Position numbers and translations under genes: made by a program. Below are positions 34,184 to 43,669 of a stretch of DNA of 64,000 bases, piece after piece. The stretch lies in the NCBI RefSeq assembly GCF_010092985.1, contig NZ_CP048106.1:62001-126000 (forward strand). Direction: 5' to 3'. The DNA is from Pontibacter pudoricolor. GTDB lineage: Bacteria; Bacteroidota; Bacteroidia; Cytophagales; Hymenobacteraceae. How positions within the stretch are numbered: the first letter of the stretch is position 1; each line of letters begins with the position of its first letter. Below the pieces are notes generated by a model that searched no databases, was not told the DNA's origin, and saw nothing but the letters and a program-made list of their open reading frames with translations.

Positions 34184-34654
34184 AGGTAGTCAAGAATATA
34201 ATCTTGACACTATCTAACGTAAATCAGATATAATGTTTTCAGGCGAAGCCAAACTATAGTTTAGCCAAAGGTGGTTTATAGTTAGGGAAGAGGCAGCTAT
34301 AGTTGGTAGTTCTGAAGTGTTTAAGATTTATGGAATTGGTTAGAAACCAGAGAATTTGAATTTTAACCAGCAAAGAATCGGGCGAAAGTTTTAGTTGTTG
34401 GTGATACCACTAACAACGGCTCAAATTCCCGGGTATCCCATAAACACAACGCCTGCAACTATAGCATTGCAGGCCTTGTGTATGTACTGCCTAAGAACCT
34501 GTTTAGAGTTTTCAGAAAATCGATGCAAGATGCCCTAGCTGCGTGTTTTCACCAGCAAGTACTTTTGGGTAAAAGTATAGTTGTTGGTGAAAACACCAAC
34601 AACGGCAGGTTGTAATACTATAGGAGGAAACCCTAAACAGCTTCTAACTATAGT
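34184..34654. other. Spacer of 471 bp with hairpin repeats
   Basis: No gene is supported. AACTATAGTT palindromes lie near 34251 and 34648. A partial copy of the GTTGTTGGTG hairpin repeat occupies about 34361-34420 and a full 109-bp copy lies at 34501-34609. Confidence 0.6.
34501..34609. repeat. 109-bp dispersed repeat, copy 1
   Basis: Matches 48136-48244 over its whole length in the same orientation, with about 13 differences by eye, including GTTTAGA-TTTTCAGAAAATC, AAGATGCCCT.GCTG, GTGTTTTCACCAGCAAGTAC. It ends with a perfect hairpin GTTGTTGGTG-AAAA-CACCAACAAC (34580-34603) then GGCAGG. A third, partial copy lies at 34361-34420. Confidence 0.85.
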
Positions 34655-35863
34655 TTACCGCTTTACAAACTCTACGCGGCGGTTGTTGGCTTTGGCCTCG
34701 GGGGTGCTGTTCTTATCAATCGGTTTGGTTTCTCCCATGCCTTTGGCTTCCAGGCGGTCCGCTTTAATGCCCTGCGCTACCAGGTGGGTTTTAACTGCTT
34801 CGGCACGTTGCTGGCTCAGTTTCTGGTTTGCGCTTTCGTCGCCGTCGCTGTCGGTGTGGCCCTCAACGGTAAATTTCAGGGTTGGCTGTTCTTCCATCAG
34901 TTTGGCTATGTCGGCCAGTGTGCCCGCAGATTCGGGACGTATGGTTGCCTGGTTTACATCGAATTTAATGCCGTAGGTTACTATTTTGCCATCGGCCATT
35001 ACCTGGTCGTATAGTTTTTTGCCGCCTTCGGCTACCAGCACATTCTTCACCATCGAGTTGGCATCTATGCGTTTGTCTATTTCTATGCGCAGGCCCGTTG
35101 GTTTGCCCTGCACATTTGGTATGTTTATGAGGCGCTGGTTATCGAGGTACACTTTCATGCTGCGCTTGTTAAACGAGATGGCCACGTGCCGCCACTGGTT
35201 TGTAATTTTTTGTGCAGCCAGCTCTTCCGACTCAGAACCGAACTCTTTAAAGCGGGCGCTGTTCGCTCTTATAGCAACCGGATCCCAGAAGTGGCCGTTA
35301 ATTTCTTCTTTATAGCTTTTAGAATCGTTTACGAGGTAGATATTATACTCCACGTTAGGGTTGTCAGAGTCGAAGAAAATATCCATTTCAATGGTAAAGG
35401 TTTCAGGCAGCCATTGTTCTTTGGTCATCAGTGGTTTTATGCTGGTGCCGTAACTTACCAGGTTTATTACACGCTCGTTGCCAAGCATGGCTACTTCGGC
35501 GTTGCCGTCATTTAAATCCCAGCGCGACGGAAATTCGCCTACTTCTTCGCCGGCCAGGTTATCAGAGAAAACAACTTTGTTGCCGGGCACAAAATCATAT
35601 TTCGACCAGGCTTTCATTTTGCCGGGTTCGGTTTCGGAGGCTGTGCTATTGCCATCGCTGGCCGCTTCGTTTTTGGCTGCTTTGTTGCCGGCTATTTTCT
35701 TTTTACCGTCTACAACATCATCAACCCCTTTGTCAATCTTCTGATCAATTTTCTGGTTTACTTTATTTTTGATCTTGTTACCGATATCGAACTGGGCGTG
35801 CGCAGGCAACGAAAACAGGGCCAGCATACTGATGCCGGCAAGCGAAAGAAATAACTTTTTCAT
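34655..35863 (-). CDS. OmpA family protein with LamG-like middle domain
   Basis: A 402-residue exported protein. The ATG at 35863 starts a clean signal peptide (MKKLFLSLAGISMLALFSLPAHA); the open frame runs further upstream but through AT-rich spacer. After it come a charged helical segment (IGNKIKNKVNQKIDQKIDKG), a middle domain of about 180 residues that looks like a concanavalin/LamG-type jelly roll (WRHVAISFNKRSMKVYLDNQRL), and an OmpA-C domain (about 285-402; IKFDVNQATIRPES, VEGHTDSDGDESANQKLSQQRAEAV, NNRRVEFVKR). It should bind peptidoglycan through the last domain. This architecture recurs in Bacteroidota; function unknown. Confidence 0.88.
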   Translation of the reverse strand: MKKLFLSLAGISMLALFSLPAHAQFDIGNKIKNKVNQKIDQKIDKGVDDVVDGKKKIAGNKAAKNEAASDGNSTASETEPGKMKAWSKYDFVPGNKVVFSDNLAGEEVGEFPSRWDLNDGNAEVAMLGNERVINLVSYGTSIKPLMTKEQWLPETFTIEMDIFFDSDNPNVEYNIYLVNDSKSYKEEINGHFWDPVAIRANSARFKEFGSESEELAAQKITNQWRHVAISFNKRSMKVYLDNQRLINIPNVQGKPTGLRIEIDKRIDANSMVKNVLVAEGGKKLYDQVMADGKIVTYGIKFDVNQATIRPESAGTLADIAKLMEEQPTLKFTVEGHTDSDGDESANQKLSQQRAEAVKTHLVAQGIKADRLEAKGMGETKPIDKNSTPEAKANNRRVEFVKR

Positions 35864-36817
35864 AGTTGGATATAAGGATAGGTTATAGAAAACACAAATG
35901 TAGTATTTGTAACTATACCAGTAAATAATTGTGTTGTTATAATTTGTGAGGTTGACGTTTGCCCCAGTAAATGCCATGAAAAACGGGGTGAAGGGCAGGG
36001 GAAGTTTCATTCTCCTCTTCTGTTATCCTGAAAGGATTTTTTGAGTTGATAGTAAAGGCTTGACCTGCGGGGCAAGGCCCTCTTTTTCCACCACGTTTTT
36101 TTAACAGAATGACAAGAATTTTTTTATTCATTACCAGAATGAAATGACCCTGGGTTGAGGGGCGGTGGCCGGTCAGGTAGCAGATGCAGCCGATTTGCTC
36201 GCTGTGTATCTGAACTATAGAACACCGGCTGGCGCTAGGGGACGTTTTAGGCTGTTGCAATGCCTTTGCCGGACTCTGACAGGTAAGTGTTATAGGTTGG
36301 TGGACTTTGCTTTAATTTATAGCTGGTATACGTGGCGGGCCGCTACCAGACAGCGCACTTCCCGAAGGCGTTCGGGACGAGAGCAAGGCCTATGTAGAGA
36401 CGCAATATTTTGCATCTCCGAAGGCAGATCTAACAGTAATGGCCCCCTTAAAAGCAGGAAACCATAAAATGCATTTTATTTCCAACCCGTAAATGTGGAG
36501 ACACAAGGTATTGCGTCTCCGAAGGCTGTTCAAGTAGTAATCGCATCAACTATAAAACGTTACCCGCTACTCAAACTTATAGCACTTATGATACAGGCAT
36601 GTCGCTGGAGATACAAGATATTGCGTCTCTACATGGTACAAGAGCTATCTCCAAATGAATTACCGGTGGCGTACAGCTAGGTGTGTGGCAGCAACAGTTT
36701 AAAGCGGCCAGTGTCCGCTGGTAGCTCACACTCGCGGGACGCGAGCGGGGGCAGATGCAGGAGATGGCAGAAATGTGCAGGGGGCTATAGTTTAAACAGC
36801 TTTTAAGGTAAAACAAT
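35864..36817. repeat. Non-coding repeat-rich region of 954 bp
   Basis: Several short open frames occur but none looks like a protein. Three REP-like palindromes are at 36397-36418, 36497-36520 and 36607-36630, spaced about 100 bp, with the shared tail CCGAAGGC.G.TC.A..AGTAAT. A 45-bp dispersed repeat (36704-36748; GGTAGCTCACACTCGCGGGA core) has an inverted copy at 56654-56701. Confidence 0.7.
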
Positions 36818-36849
36818 AATCCCCGGCCAGAATAAACCGGCCGGGGATT
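36818..36849 (-). terminator. Rho-independent terminator of typA
   Basis: AATCCCCGGCC (36818-36828) and GGCCGGGGATT (36839-36849) form an 11-bp stem with a 10-base loop. On the minus strand the stem is followed by ATTGTTTTACC. Confidence 0.88.
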
Positions 36850-36872
36850 TTATAGTTTATAGTTGAGGCAGC

Positions 36873-38684
36873 TTAAGCTACTTCTTCTTTCTTGCCCATG
36901 CGGTTACGCTCGTTCTCGTCTAAATAGATCTTGCGCATGCGCAGGCTCTTAGGCGTTACTTCCAGGTACTCATCCTTCTGGATGTATTCCATGGCTTCTT
37001 CCAGCGAGAAGTTTTTAGCAGGAGCGATCTTGGCGTTATCATCAGAACCGGAAGCACGCATGTTGGTCAGCTTCTTACCTTTCTGGATGTTCACCGTGAT
37101 ATCGTTCTGGCGGTTGTGCTCCCCGATTACCTGGCCCATGTATACATCTACACCCGGATCAACGAAGAATACACCTCTGTCCTGCAATTTATCAATTGAG
37201 TAAGCCGTACCAGGACCCGTCTCCATAGAGATGATAGAACCATTGTTACGGCCCGGTATAGTGCCTTTGTGCGGCTCGTATGCCAGGAAACGGTGGTTCA
37301 TGATCGCCTCACCGGCTGTAGCAGTCAGTACGTTGTTACGCAGACCGATCAGACCACGCGAAGGAATCGTGAACTCCAGGTGCTGCAGGTCTCCCTTAGG
37401 CTCCATCACGTTCAGTTCACCTTTACGCATCGATACCAGCTCGATCACTTTACCGGCTGTTTCTTCCGGCACGTCAACTACCAATTGCTCGATAGGCTCG
37501 CAACGAACACCGTCAATTTCTTTATAGATTACCTGTGGCTGACCTACCTGAAGCTCATAGCCTTCGCGGCGCATGGTTTCGATAAGTACAGACAAGTGCA
37601 GAATACCACGACCAAATACCAGGAATGAATCTTCACGGTCAGTTTCCTTTACGCGTAGTGCCAAGTTCTTTTCAGTTTCTTTGAACAAACGCTCACGAAG
37701 GTGACGTGATGTTACGAATTTACCCTCTTTACCGAAGAAAGGAGAGTTGTTGATCGTGAACAACATGTTCATTGTTGGCTCGTCGATAGAGATACGTGCC
37801 AGTGCTTCCGGGTTCTCTGCATCAGCGATTGTATCGCCAATATCAAAGCCTTCGATACCTGTAACAGCGCAGATTTCGCCTGCCGATACTTCTTGAACTG
37901 ATTTTCTGCCCAGGCCTTCAAATACCTGAAGTTCTTTGATACGACCTTTTTTGATAGAACCGTCTGCTTTCATCAGGTTGATCGGCATACCTTCAGTAAG
38001 TGTACCACGGTGCACACGACCGATAGCGATACGACCCACGAAAGAAGAATAATCAAGCGACGTGATCTGCATCTGCGGTGTACCTTCACGGAACGGTGCA
38101 GCAGGTATCACATCAATGATAGCATCCAGCAAAGGAGTGATGTTGTCAGTAGGCTGAGTCCAGTCTGTGCTCATCCAGCCCTGCTTAGAAGAACCGTACA
38201 GCGTTGTAAAGTCAAGCTGGTCCTCTGAAGCATCGAGGTTAAACATCAGGTCGAATACCTGCTCGTGCACTTCATCAGGACGGCAGTTTTCTTTGTCTAC
38301 TTTATTTACTACTACAATCGGCTTCAGGCCAAGCTGGATAGCTTTACCTAATACGAAACGTGTCTGTGGCATGGCGCCTTCAAAAGCATCTACTAAAAGT
38401 AGTACACCATCGGCCATTTTAAGTACGCGCTCTACCTCACCTCCAAAGTCGGCGTGACCAGGTGTGTCTATAACGTTGATTTTAACACCTTTATAGCGAA
38501 CCGACACGTTCTTAGAAACGATCGTGATACCACGCTCGCGCTCCAGATCGTTGTTGTCCAGTAAAAGGTCATCAAAGTGCTGGTGCTCTGCAAAAAGCTT
38601 TGAAGCGTGAATGATCTTGTCCACGAGCGTTGTCTTGCCGTGGTCTACGTGTGCGATGATCGCGATATTACGAATGTTCTGCAT
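36873..38684 (-). CDS. typA: Translational GTPase TypA/BipA
   Basis: A 603-residue ribosome-binding GTPase. The P-loop AHVDHGKTT is at residues 11-19, the switch I ERGITIVSKNV, G3 DTPGHADFGGEV and G4 VVNKVDKENCRP. Domains II, III and V follow; IPSRGLIGLRNNVLTATAGEAIMNHRF and the C-terminal MRKIYLDENERNRMGKK are TypA-specific. It helps late 50S assembly and is conditionally needed under stress or cold. Single gene with its own terminator. Confidence 0.97.
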   Translation of the reverse strand: MQNIRNIAIIAHVDHGKTTLVDKIIHASKLFAEHQHFDDLLLDNNDLERERGITIVSKNVSVRYKGVKINVIDTPGHADFGGEVERVLKMADGVLLLVDAFEGAMPQTRFVLGKAIQLGLKPIVVVNKVDKENCRPDEVHEQVFDLMFNLDASEDQLDFTTLYGSSKQGWMSTDWTQPTDNITPLLDAIIDVIPAAPFREGTPQMQITSLDYSSFVGRIAIGRVHRGTLTEGMPINLMKADGSIKKGRIKELQVFEGLGRKSVQEVSAGEICAVTGIEGFDIGDTIADAENPEALARISIDEPTMNMLFTINNSPFFGKEGKFVTSRHLRERLFKETEKNLALRVKETDREDSFLVFGRGILHLSVLIETMRREGYELQVGQPQVIYKEIDGVRCEPIEQLVVDVPEETAGKVIELVSMRKGELNVMEPKGDLQHLEFTIPSRGLIGLRNNVLTATAGEAIMNHRFLAYEPHKGTIPGRNNGSIISMETGPGTAYSIDKLQDRGVFFVDPGVDVYMGQVIGEHNRQNDITVNIQKGKKLTNMRASGSDDNAKIAPAKNFSLEEAMEYIQKDEYLEVTPKSLRMRKIYLDENERNRMGKKEEVA

Positions 38685-38894
38685 TGAATTGATTTTTCGA
38701 GGTGCAAAATTACTAAAAAGCCTTGATAATTTAGTAGCCCGCTCGAAATAAAGAGGTTATGTTTTTATTATTTTCTTCAGAATCAGGTATTGACACTGAT
38801 TAATGGGCAAACATATGGTACCTGAAGTTTGTTCATTTATTGCACAATTATTGCACCAGACAAAGTAAAACACGCTATTAACCGTATAGTACCT

Positions 38895-39446
38895 ATGAGC
38901 ACACTTCATTTTATAACTATAGTTGCCATGCTGAATTTATTTGGCTGCAACCAGGCAGAGCAGCCCGAAACTGCCGCTTTTACTACTGCCACAACCGGCG
39001 AGGCCCCTTTATCTGAGGCCCAAACCGGAAAACTGAACCGGCAAACCCAGCGCGACACGGTGCAGAAGACCGAAGCCGAATGGAAAAAGATACTTACCCC
39101 GGAGCAATTTTATGTGCTGCGCCAGAAAGGAACAGAACCCGCTTTTAAAAATAAGTACAATGCCAACAATGCCAAGGGGATTTACTATTGCGCCGGTTGC
39201 CATAACCCGGTTTTCAGTTCCGAAACCAAATTTGAGTCCGGTACCGGCTGGCCCAGCTTCTGGAAACCAATTGCCAACTATAGAATAAGAGAGGTAACAG
39301 ACAGAACAGACGGCATGGTGCGCACCGAAGTGCTTTGCGCGCGTTGTGGCGGCCACCTGGGCCATGTGTTTGATGACGGCCCGAAACCAACCGGCCTGCG
39401 CTACTGCCTAAATTCCGCAGCGTTGGATTTTGTAGCGAAGAAGTAA
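38895..39446 (+). CDS. msrB: Peptide-methionine (R)-S-oxide reductase, lipoprotein form
   Basis: A 183-residue MsrB with an N-terminal lipoprotein signal ([19 protein letters not shown]18), so it should repair methionine-R-sulfoxide in envelope proteins. The zinc-binding Cys pairs are YYCAGC and [13 protein letters not shown]; the catalytic Cys is in [13 protein letters not shown], and the fold signature is [13 protein letters not shown]. The ATG at 38895 was chosen over the one at 38829 because it begins the signal peptide. The partner MsrA is not in the window. Confidence 0.93.
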   Translation: MSTLHFITIVAMLNLFGCNQAEQPETAAFTTATTGEAPLSEAQTGKLNRQTQRDTVQKTEAEWKKILTPEQFYVLRQKGTEPAFKNKYNANNAKGIYYCAGCHNPVFSSETKFESGTGWPSFWKPIANYRIREVTDRTDGMVRTEVLCARCGGHLGHVFDDGPKPTGLRYCLNSAALDFVAKK

Positions 39447-40449
39447 CGGCTGGTTATCTGAAACTGGATTAATGGGGTTTAATGGGATTAGCAATAATGG
39501 AGAGGAGCAGTATGTTGTGTTTTCTCTGGTGATCTTAGTCTGCAATTTTCCTTTTGTCTTGCCGAGCGATAGCCGAAGGATTTTATATGTCCTATAATTT
39601 CTATTTTGTCATTTCGAACACCGTGAGAAATCTGGGTTCTATAGTTGACTGCTCTACTACCCGAACCAAGCCTTCCTTTCCTAGTCACTTCTAATCCTGG
39701 GAGCTCTACTAGCCTATTGTTCTATAGTTAGCTTTGGTGCCCTCACGGCCGGGAGGCCCCGTCTTCGGGCATCGCGCTGCGCGAATCTCTTTTGCTCGTT
39801 CCTCGCAATGCCTGACGGCACCAGATATTCACAAGGCGCTCAACCCAAAGACTGCGATCTTTCGATAGCTATCGTTCATGTGGCTTGAAAGCTATAGTTA
39901 CATCGCCTTATCGTGGTTGTAATTCCGTAGGGACAGGTCGAGACCTGTCCTGTGCATGGTCTGTAACTATAGCACGATAACTCAAACTATAACTATAGCC
40001 AAATTCCCCTCCCTGGAGGGGCAGGGGTGGGTTAAAACGCCAACAATAAAACGATAACTACAACTATAGCGACACCTAAAAGCTCCTTCCCCTGTTTTGG
40101 GGGTAGGGGCCCTCTTTTAAAGGGGAAGGCTGGGAAGGGGTAAAACTGAAACTATACAACTATAACCCAAACTATAGCAAAAGCCAAAACCTCCCAGCCT
40201 TAAACTACCGGGAAGCAAGTTCGAGCATAGCACTAAAGGTTAGGGGGTGGGTTAGAACACCAACTATGGAACTACAAATCACCCTCATCCAGGTAAAAGC
40301 AGGTAATAGGTAAAATCCAGAATTAGACAGACATACTTCCAGACCTTTCAATCACCTCAACCACCTTCTAAAATAACAATCAGCCGGAAACAATCAACAA
40401 TAAAGACTAGCTGCCGTACCTTTTATCCTGAACTATAAACTATAAAACT
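39447..40449. repeat. 1-kb repeat field without genes
   Basis: No protein gene is supported. Recognised repeats in order: CCGAGCGATAGCCGAAG type (39556-39596, copy at 11166-11206); GTCATTTCGAAC..GTGAGAAATCT (39608-39633, copies in 17902-17970); a GGTGCC...GGCACC-bounded segment (39736-39823); GGACAGGTC-GA-GACCTGTCC (39931-39950); CCCCTCCCTGGAGGGG (40006-40021); a CTCCTTCCCC...GGGAAGGGG hairpin (40082-40139); and many ACTATAG copies. It looks like a landing site of many small repeats. Confidence 0.65.
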
Positions 40450-40710
40450 ATGACAGAGCTACATTCAGAAGCAGAGAATATAGAGAACCTTTCTCAGATC
40501 ATAATGGATGCCTTTAATGCACAGAATATTGTAGAAGGCGAAGTGTTGCGCTACCAGGACCTTTACCCGATACTGCAGGAAAAATATCCGAAATATAAAG
40601 ACGTGCAGAAAGAGGCAGAGCAGCATTTGGCAAAACTCGCTTACGTAAACCCCGCACCAGACGGACTGATGCTGACCCAGATCGGCTACAGAGCGCTAAC
40701 AGAACGGTAA
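40450..40710 (+). CDS. Hypothetical protein, 86 residues
   Basis: Not recognised. It is acidic and probably helical (AENIENLSQIIMDAFNAQNIVEGEVL), with a pattern like a winged helix in the second half (LAKLAYVNPAPDGLMLTQIGYRALTER). No signal peptide or membrane segment. Gene-like composition and a proper ATG suggest it is real. It stands between the repeat field and a small lipoprotein. Confidence 0.6.
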   Translation: MTELHSEAENIENLSQIIMDAFNAQNIVEGEVLRYQDLYPILQEKYPKYKDVQKEAEQHLAKLAYVNPAPDGLMLTQIGYRALTER

Positions 40711-40815
40711 GCCAACTATAAACCTGTTATAATCCTGTTGAATTGTGCTTTGCTGCCGTATACTTTACTATAAGTGCGTGATCTATAGTTACGTACCTGG
40801 TTAAAGTAGCAAACT

Positions 40816-41139
40816 ATGAAAAAGTATATAACAGCTATAGTTGGGTTAAGTGTGCTGGGACTGGTGTCCTGCACGTCGCTATCGGAAGGGGAGGAAGGCG
40901 CTGCAGGAGTTGAGCAGAACCAGCGTGTGCGTTACAGGGGAGATGCCGGTGCAAGCCTGCGCGATAAGATGGATGAACAGTCGAGCGATATAAACCGGAA
41001 GAAGAACATAGAAGAATCGGGCAGGAATGACCCGGCCATGAAACCGCCTGAAATAAGACCTGAACAATTGCCAAACGCTCCGGTTGATACCACCAAACAT
41101 ACGCTAAGGCCGGTAAACCGCAGAAAAGGCGGCAACTAA
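40816..41139 (+). CDS. Small lipoprotein
   Basis: A 107-residue predicted lipoprotein, with signal peptide MKKYITAIVGLSVLGLVSC (C19). The mature part is charged, probably disordered (SLRDKMDEQSSDINRKKN, ending LRPVNRRKGGN). No known domain. It ends within the left arm of a very long hairpin terminator. Confidence 0.7.
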   Translation: MKKYITAIVGLSVLGLVSCTSLSEGEEGAAGVEQNQRVRYRGDAGASLRDKMDEQSSDINRKKNIEESGRNDPAMKPPEIRPEQLPNAPVDTTKHTLRPVNRRKGGN

Positions 41140-41196
41140 CCAATAAACGAGCAGGCGCAGCATTCGTAAAATGCTGCGCCTGCTCGTTTATTGGTT
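41138..41196. terminator. 27-bp perfect hairpin, bidirectional terminator
   Basis: Bases 41138-41164 and 41170-41196 are perfect inverted complements (27 bp) around the loop CGTAA. It separates two convergent small genes and overlaps the stop of the first. The arms have an AACCAATAAACGAG end and a GC-rich core GCAGGCGCAGC. There is no long T-run, so it may act as a terminator, an mRNA-protecting hairpin, or both. Confidence 0.75.
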
Positions 41197-41205
41197 ACAA
41201 GTAAG

Positions 41206-41421
41206 TTATTTGCTTACATCTTCCGGTTCCTGGTCTGCGTCGCCTAAATGCAGTTCATCCGGTTCCAGGTCCACATATACTTCGTGGTCAGAAGGGGTGG
41301 TTTCAGACTCGCGGTCATCCTCTTTTGGGGCCGGGTTTTTACTGATGTTTTTCTTCTCGCTTTTTATTCCAAGGCTGTCTTTATCGCCTTTTTTGGTATG
41401 GGCATTATCTTTCTGCTTCAT
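41206..41421 (-). CDS. Small charged hypothetical protein
   Basis: A 71-residue protein, first half Lys-rich (DNAHTKKGDKDSLGIKSEKK), second half acidic (HEVYVDLEPDELHLGDADQEPED). No membrane segment and low hydrophobicity, so probably disordered. Not recognised. Its stop lies 10 bases from the shared long hairpin, which supports a real transcript. Confidence 0.5.
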   Translation of the reverse strand: MKQKDNAHTKKGDKDSLGIKSEKKNISKNPAPKEDDRESETTPSDHEVYVDLEPDELHLGDADQEPEDVSK

Positions 41422-41563
41422 GTTAAAGTATACAGTAGGTGATGTTCCGTTTACGGAAGATGGTGTTGTAGGTAACTATACTTTCCTGTTTTTATAGTTT
41501 GATGAAAGTATAGCAAGGTGCAATCTGTCTGCTATTCGTATATTTGCTTTTTTAAGAAGAAAG

Positions 41564-43606
41564 ATGACAACAACTACTCCTAAACGCTATACTGTAACGG
41601 CAGCTTTGCCTTATGCCAACGGCCCTGTTCATATTGGTCATTTGGCTGGGGTTTATTTGCCGGCTGATATTTACGTGCGCTACCTGCGCCTGCAAAACCG
41701 CGATGTTAAATTTATCTGTGGTTCTGATGAGCACGGTGTTCCGATTACGATTCGCGCTAAAAAAGAAGGCATTACGCCGCAGCAGGCTGTAGATAAGTAC
41801 CATGAGCTGATTAAACAATCATTCGCAGATTTCAATATCTCGTTTGATATCTACGATCGTACTTCCTCAAAAATACACCACGAAACAGCTTCCGATTTCT
41901 TCCTGAAACTATACAACGACGGCAAGTTTATAGAGCAGACCACCCAGCAGTACTACGACGAGAAAGCCCAGCAATTTTTAGCAGACCGTTATATAGTTGG
42001 TACCTGCCCTAAGTGCGGAAACGAAAACGCCTACGGCGACCAGTGCGAAAGCTGCGGAACTTCCCTGAACGCTACAGACCTGATCAACCCAAAGAGTACA
42101 TTGAGCGGCGCCGTGCCGGTAATGCGCGAAACAAAACATTGGTACCTGCCCCTAAACGAGTATGAGACGTGGCTGCGCGAGTGGATTGTGGAAGGCCACA
42201 AAGGCGACTGGAAACCAAACGTGTACGGGCAGTGCAAATCGTGGATTGACCAGGGACTACAGCCCCGCGCTGTAACCCGTGACCTGGACTGGGGCGTGCC
42301 GGTTCCGGTAGCCGGTGCCGAGGGTAAAGTGCTTTACGTTTGGTTCGATGCACCGATCGGGTATATCTCTGCCACCAAAGCCTTAACGCCGGATTGGGAG
42401 AAATACTGGAAAGACAAAGAAACTAAACTGGTGCATTTCATCGGTAAAGATAACATCGTTTTCCACTGCATCATCTTCCCAAGCATGCTGAAAGCGCATG
42501 GTGACTATATTCTGCCAGACAACGTTCCTGCCAACGAGTTCCTGAACCTGGAAGGCGATAAGATATCAACGTCGCGTAACTGGGCGGTGTGGCTGCACGA
42601 GTACCTGGAAGATTTTAAAGGCAAAGGTGATGTGCTGCGTTACACCCTTTGCGCCAACGCCCCTGAAACCAAAGACAACGACTTTACCTGGAAAGATTAC
42701 CAGGCCCGCAACAACAACGAATTACTGGCCATTCTGGGCAACTTCATTAACCGCGCAGTAGTGCTTACCCAAAAGTATTACAACGGTGCTGTGCCTACCC
42801 GTAACGAGCTTACAGACTATGATACAGTAGTGCTGGAGGATCTGAAAGGGATGCCGATGGTAATTGCTGCACATTTAGAACGTTACAAGTTCCGGGATGC
42901 ACTGGGCGAGTTGATGAACCTGGCCCGTTTAGGCAACAAATACCTGGCTGATACAGAGCCGTGGAAACTTATAAAAACAGATGAAGAGCGTGTAAAAACC
43001 ATCATGAACATCGCGCTGCAGATATCTGCAAGCCTGGCCATTCTGATGGAACCGTTCCTACCGGATTCTGCTGCTAAACTACGCAGCATGCTGAACATGG
43101 AAGCAGGTATGTGGGCTGATGCCGGTGCTGCTGATTTGTTGAAAGATGGTCACGTTATCGGTACTCCTGCACTGCTGTTTGAAAAAGTTGAAGATGCAGC
43201 GGTAGAAGCGCAGGTGCAGAAGTTACTGGATACTAAAAAAGCCAATGAAATAGCCAATTCAGTAACGGAGCCAGCTAAAGAGAACATCTCGTTCGAAGAC
43301 TTCTCTAAAATGGATATCCGCATTGGAACTATACTGGCCGCTGAAAAAGTAGCCAAGACTAAAAAGCTGCTGAAGCTTACGATAGATACAGGCATAGACC
43401 AGCGTACCGTTGTGAGTGGTATAGCCGAGTTCTTTAACCCGGACGAAATTGTTGGCCAGCAGGTAAGTATTTTAGTAAACCTGGCACCACGCGACATTAA
43501 GGGCATCACCAGCCAGGGCATGATCCTGATGGCAGAGAATGCAGATGGATCGCTGGCATTTGTGCAGCCAAGTGTTGCTGTAAAGAATGGTGGTACGGTG
43601 TCATAA
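41564..43606 (+). CDS. metG: Methionine-tRNA ligase
   Basis: A 680-residue class I aminoacyl-tRNA synthetase. HIGH is at residues 23-26 ([11 protein letters not shown]), the zinc knuckle is [18 protein letters not shown], and the KMSKS loop reads KISTS (in [11 protein letters not shown]). The C-terminal ~100 residues ([20 protein letters not shown]...) are the tRNA-binding EMAP/Trbp111-like domain. A TAnnTTTG element (TATATTTG, 41539-41546) lies 17 bases before the ATG. It ends in a strong terminator that is also the left border of the RAYT/REP block. Confidence 0.97.
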   Translation: MTTTTPKRYTVTAALPYANGPVHIGHLAGVYLPADIYVRYLRLQNRDVKFICGSDEHGVPITIRAKKEGITPQQAVDKYHELIKQSFADFNISFDIYDRTSSKIHHETASDFFLKLYNDGKFIEQTTQQYYDEKAQQFLADRYIVGTCPKCGNENAYGDQCESCGTSLNATDLINPKSTLSGAVPVMRETKHWYLPLNEYETWLREWIVEGHKGDWKPNVYGQCKSWIDQGLQPRAVTRDLDWGVPVPVAGAEGKVLYVWFDAPIGYISATKALTPDWEKYWKDKETKLVHFIGKDNIVFHCIIFPSMLKAHGDYILPDNVPANEFLNLEGDKISTSRNWAVWLHEYLEDFKGKGDVLRYTLCANAPETKDNDFTWKDYQARNNNELLAILGNFINRAVVLTQKYYNGAVPTRNELTDYDTVVLEDLKGMPMVIAAHLERYKFRDALGELMNLARLGNKYLADTEPWKLIKTDEERVKTIMNIALQISASLAILMEPFLPDSAAKLRSMLNMEAGMWADAGAADLLKDGHVIGTPALLFEKVEDAAVEAQVQKLLDTKKANEIANSVTEPAKENISFEDFSKMDIRIGTILAAEKVAKTKKLLKLTIDTGIDQRTVVSGIAEFFNPDEIVGQQVSILVNLAPRDIKGITSQGMILMAENADGSLAFVQPSVAVKNGGTVS

Positions 43607-43621
43607 ACTATAGTTTTATTT

Positions 43622-43669
43622 ACACAAAAAAGCCCCGCAACTATAGTTAGCTGCGGGGCTTTTTTGTGT
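43622..43669. terminator. Terminator of metG, apparently once shared with the MFS gene
   Basis: An 18-bp perfect stem, ACACAAAAAAGCCCCGCA (43622-43639) with its complement at 43652-43669, and a 12-base loop containing AACTATAGTT. A- and T-runs on both arms suit both strands. The 18-base left arm is repeated exactly at 44664-44681, beyond the RAYT/REP block. Confidence 0.92.

Noticed and set aside
34655..36010. Long start of the OmpA-family gene upstream of 35863
   Set aside because: The extension runs through AT-rich spacer and lacks a signal peptide, whereas the ATG at 35863 begins one.
35937..36680. Several open frames of 60-107 codons in the 36-kb spacer
   Set aside because: They read through dispersed repeats (for example ETQGIAS, the translation of a REP-like palindrome) and are not protein-like.
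39736..39823. Possible small RNA bounded by GGTGCC and GGCACC
   Set aside because: It could be a hairpin but I see only a weak fold and a repeat-like setting, so I left it as part of the repeat field.
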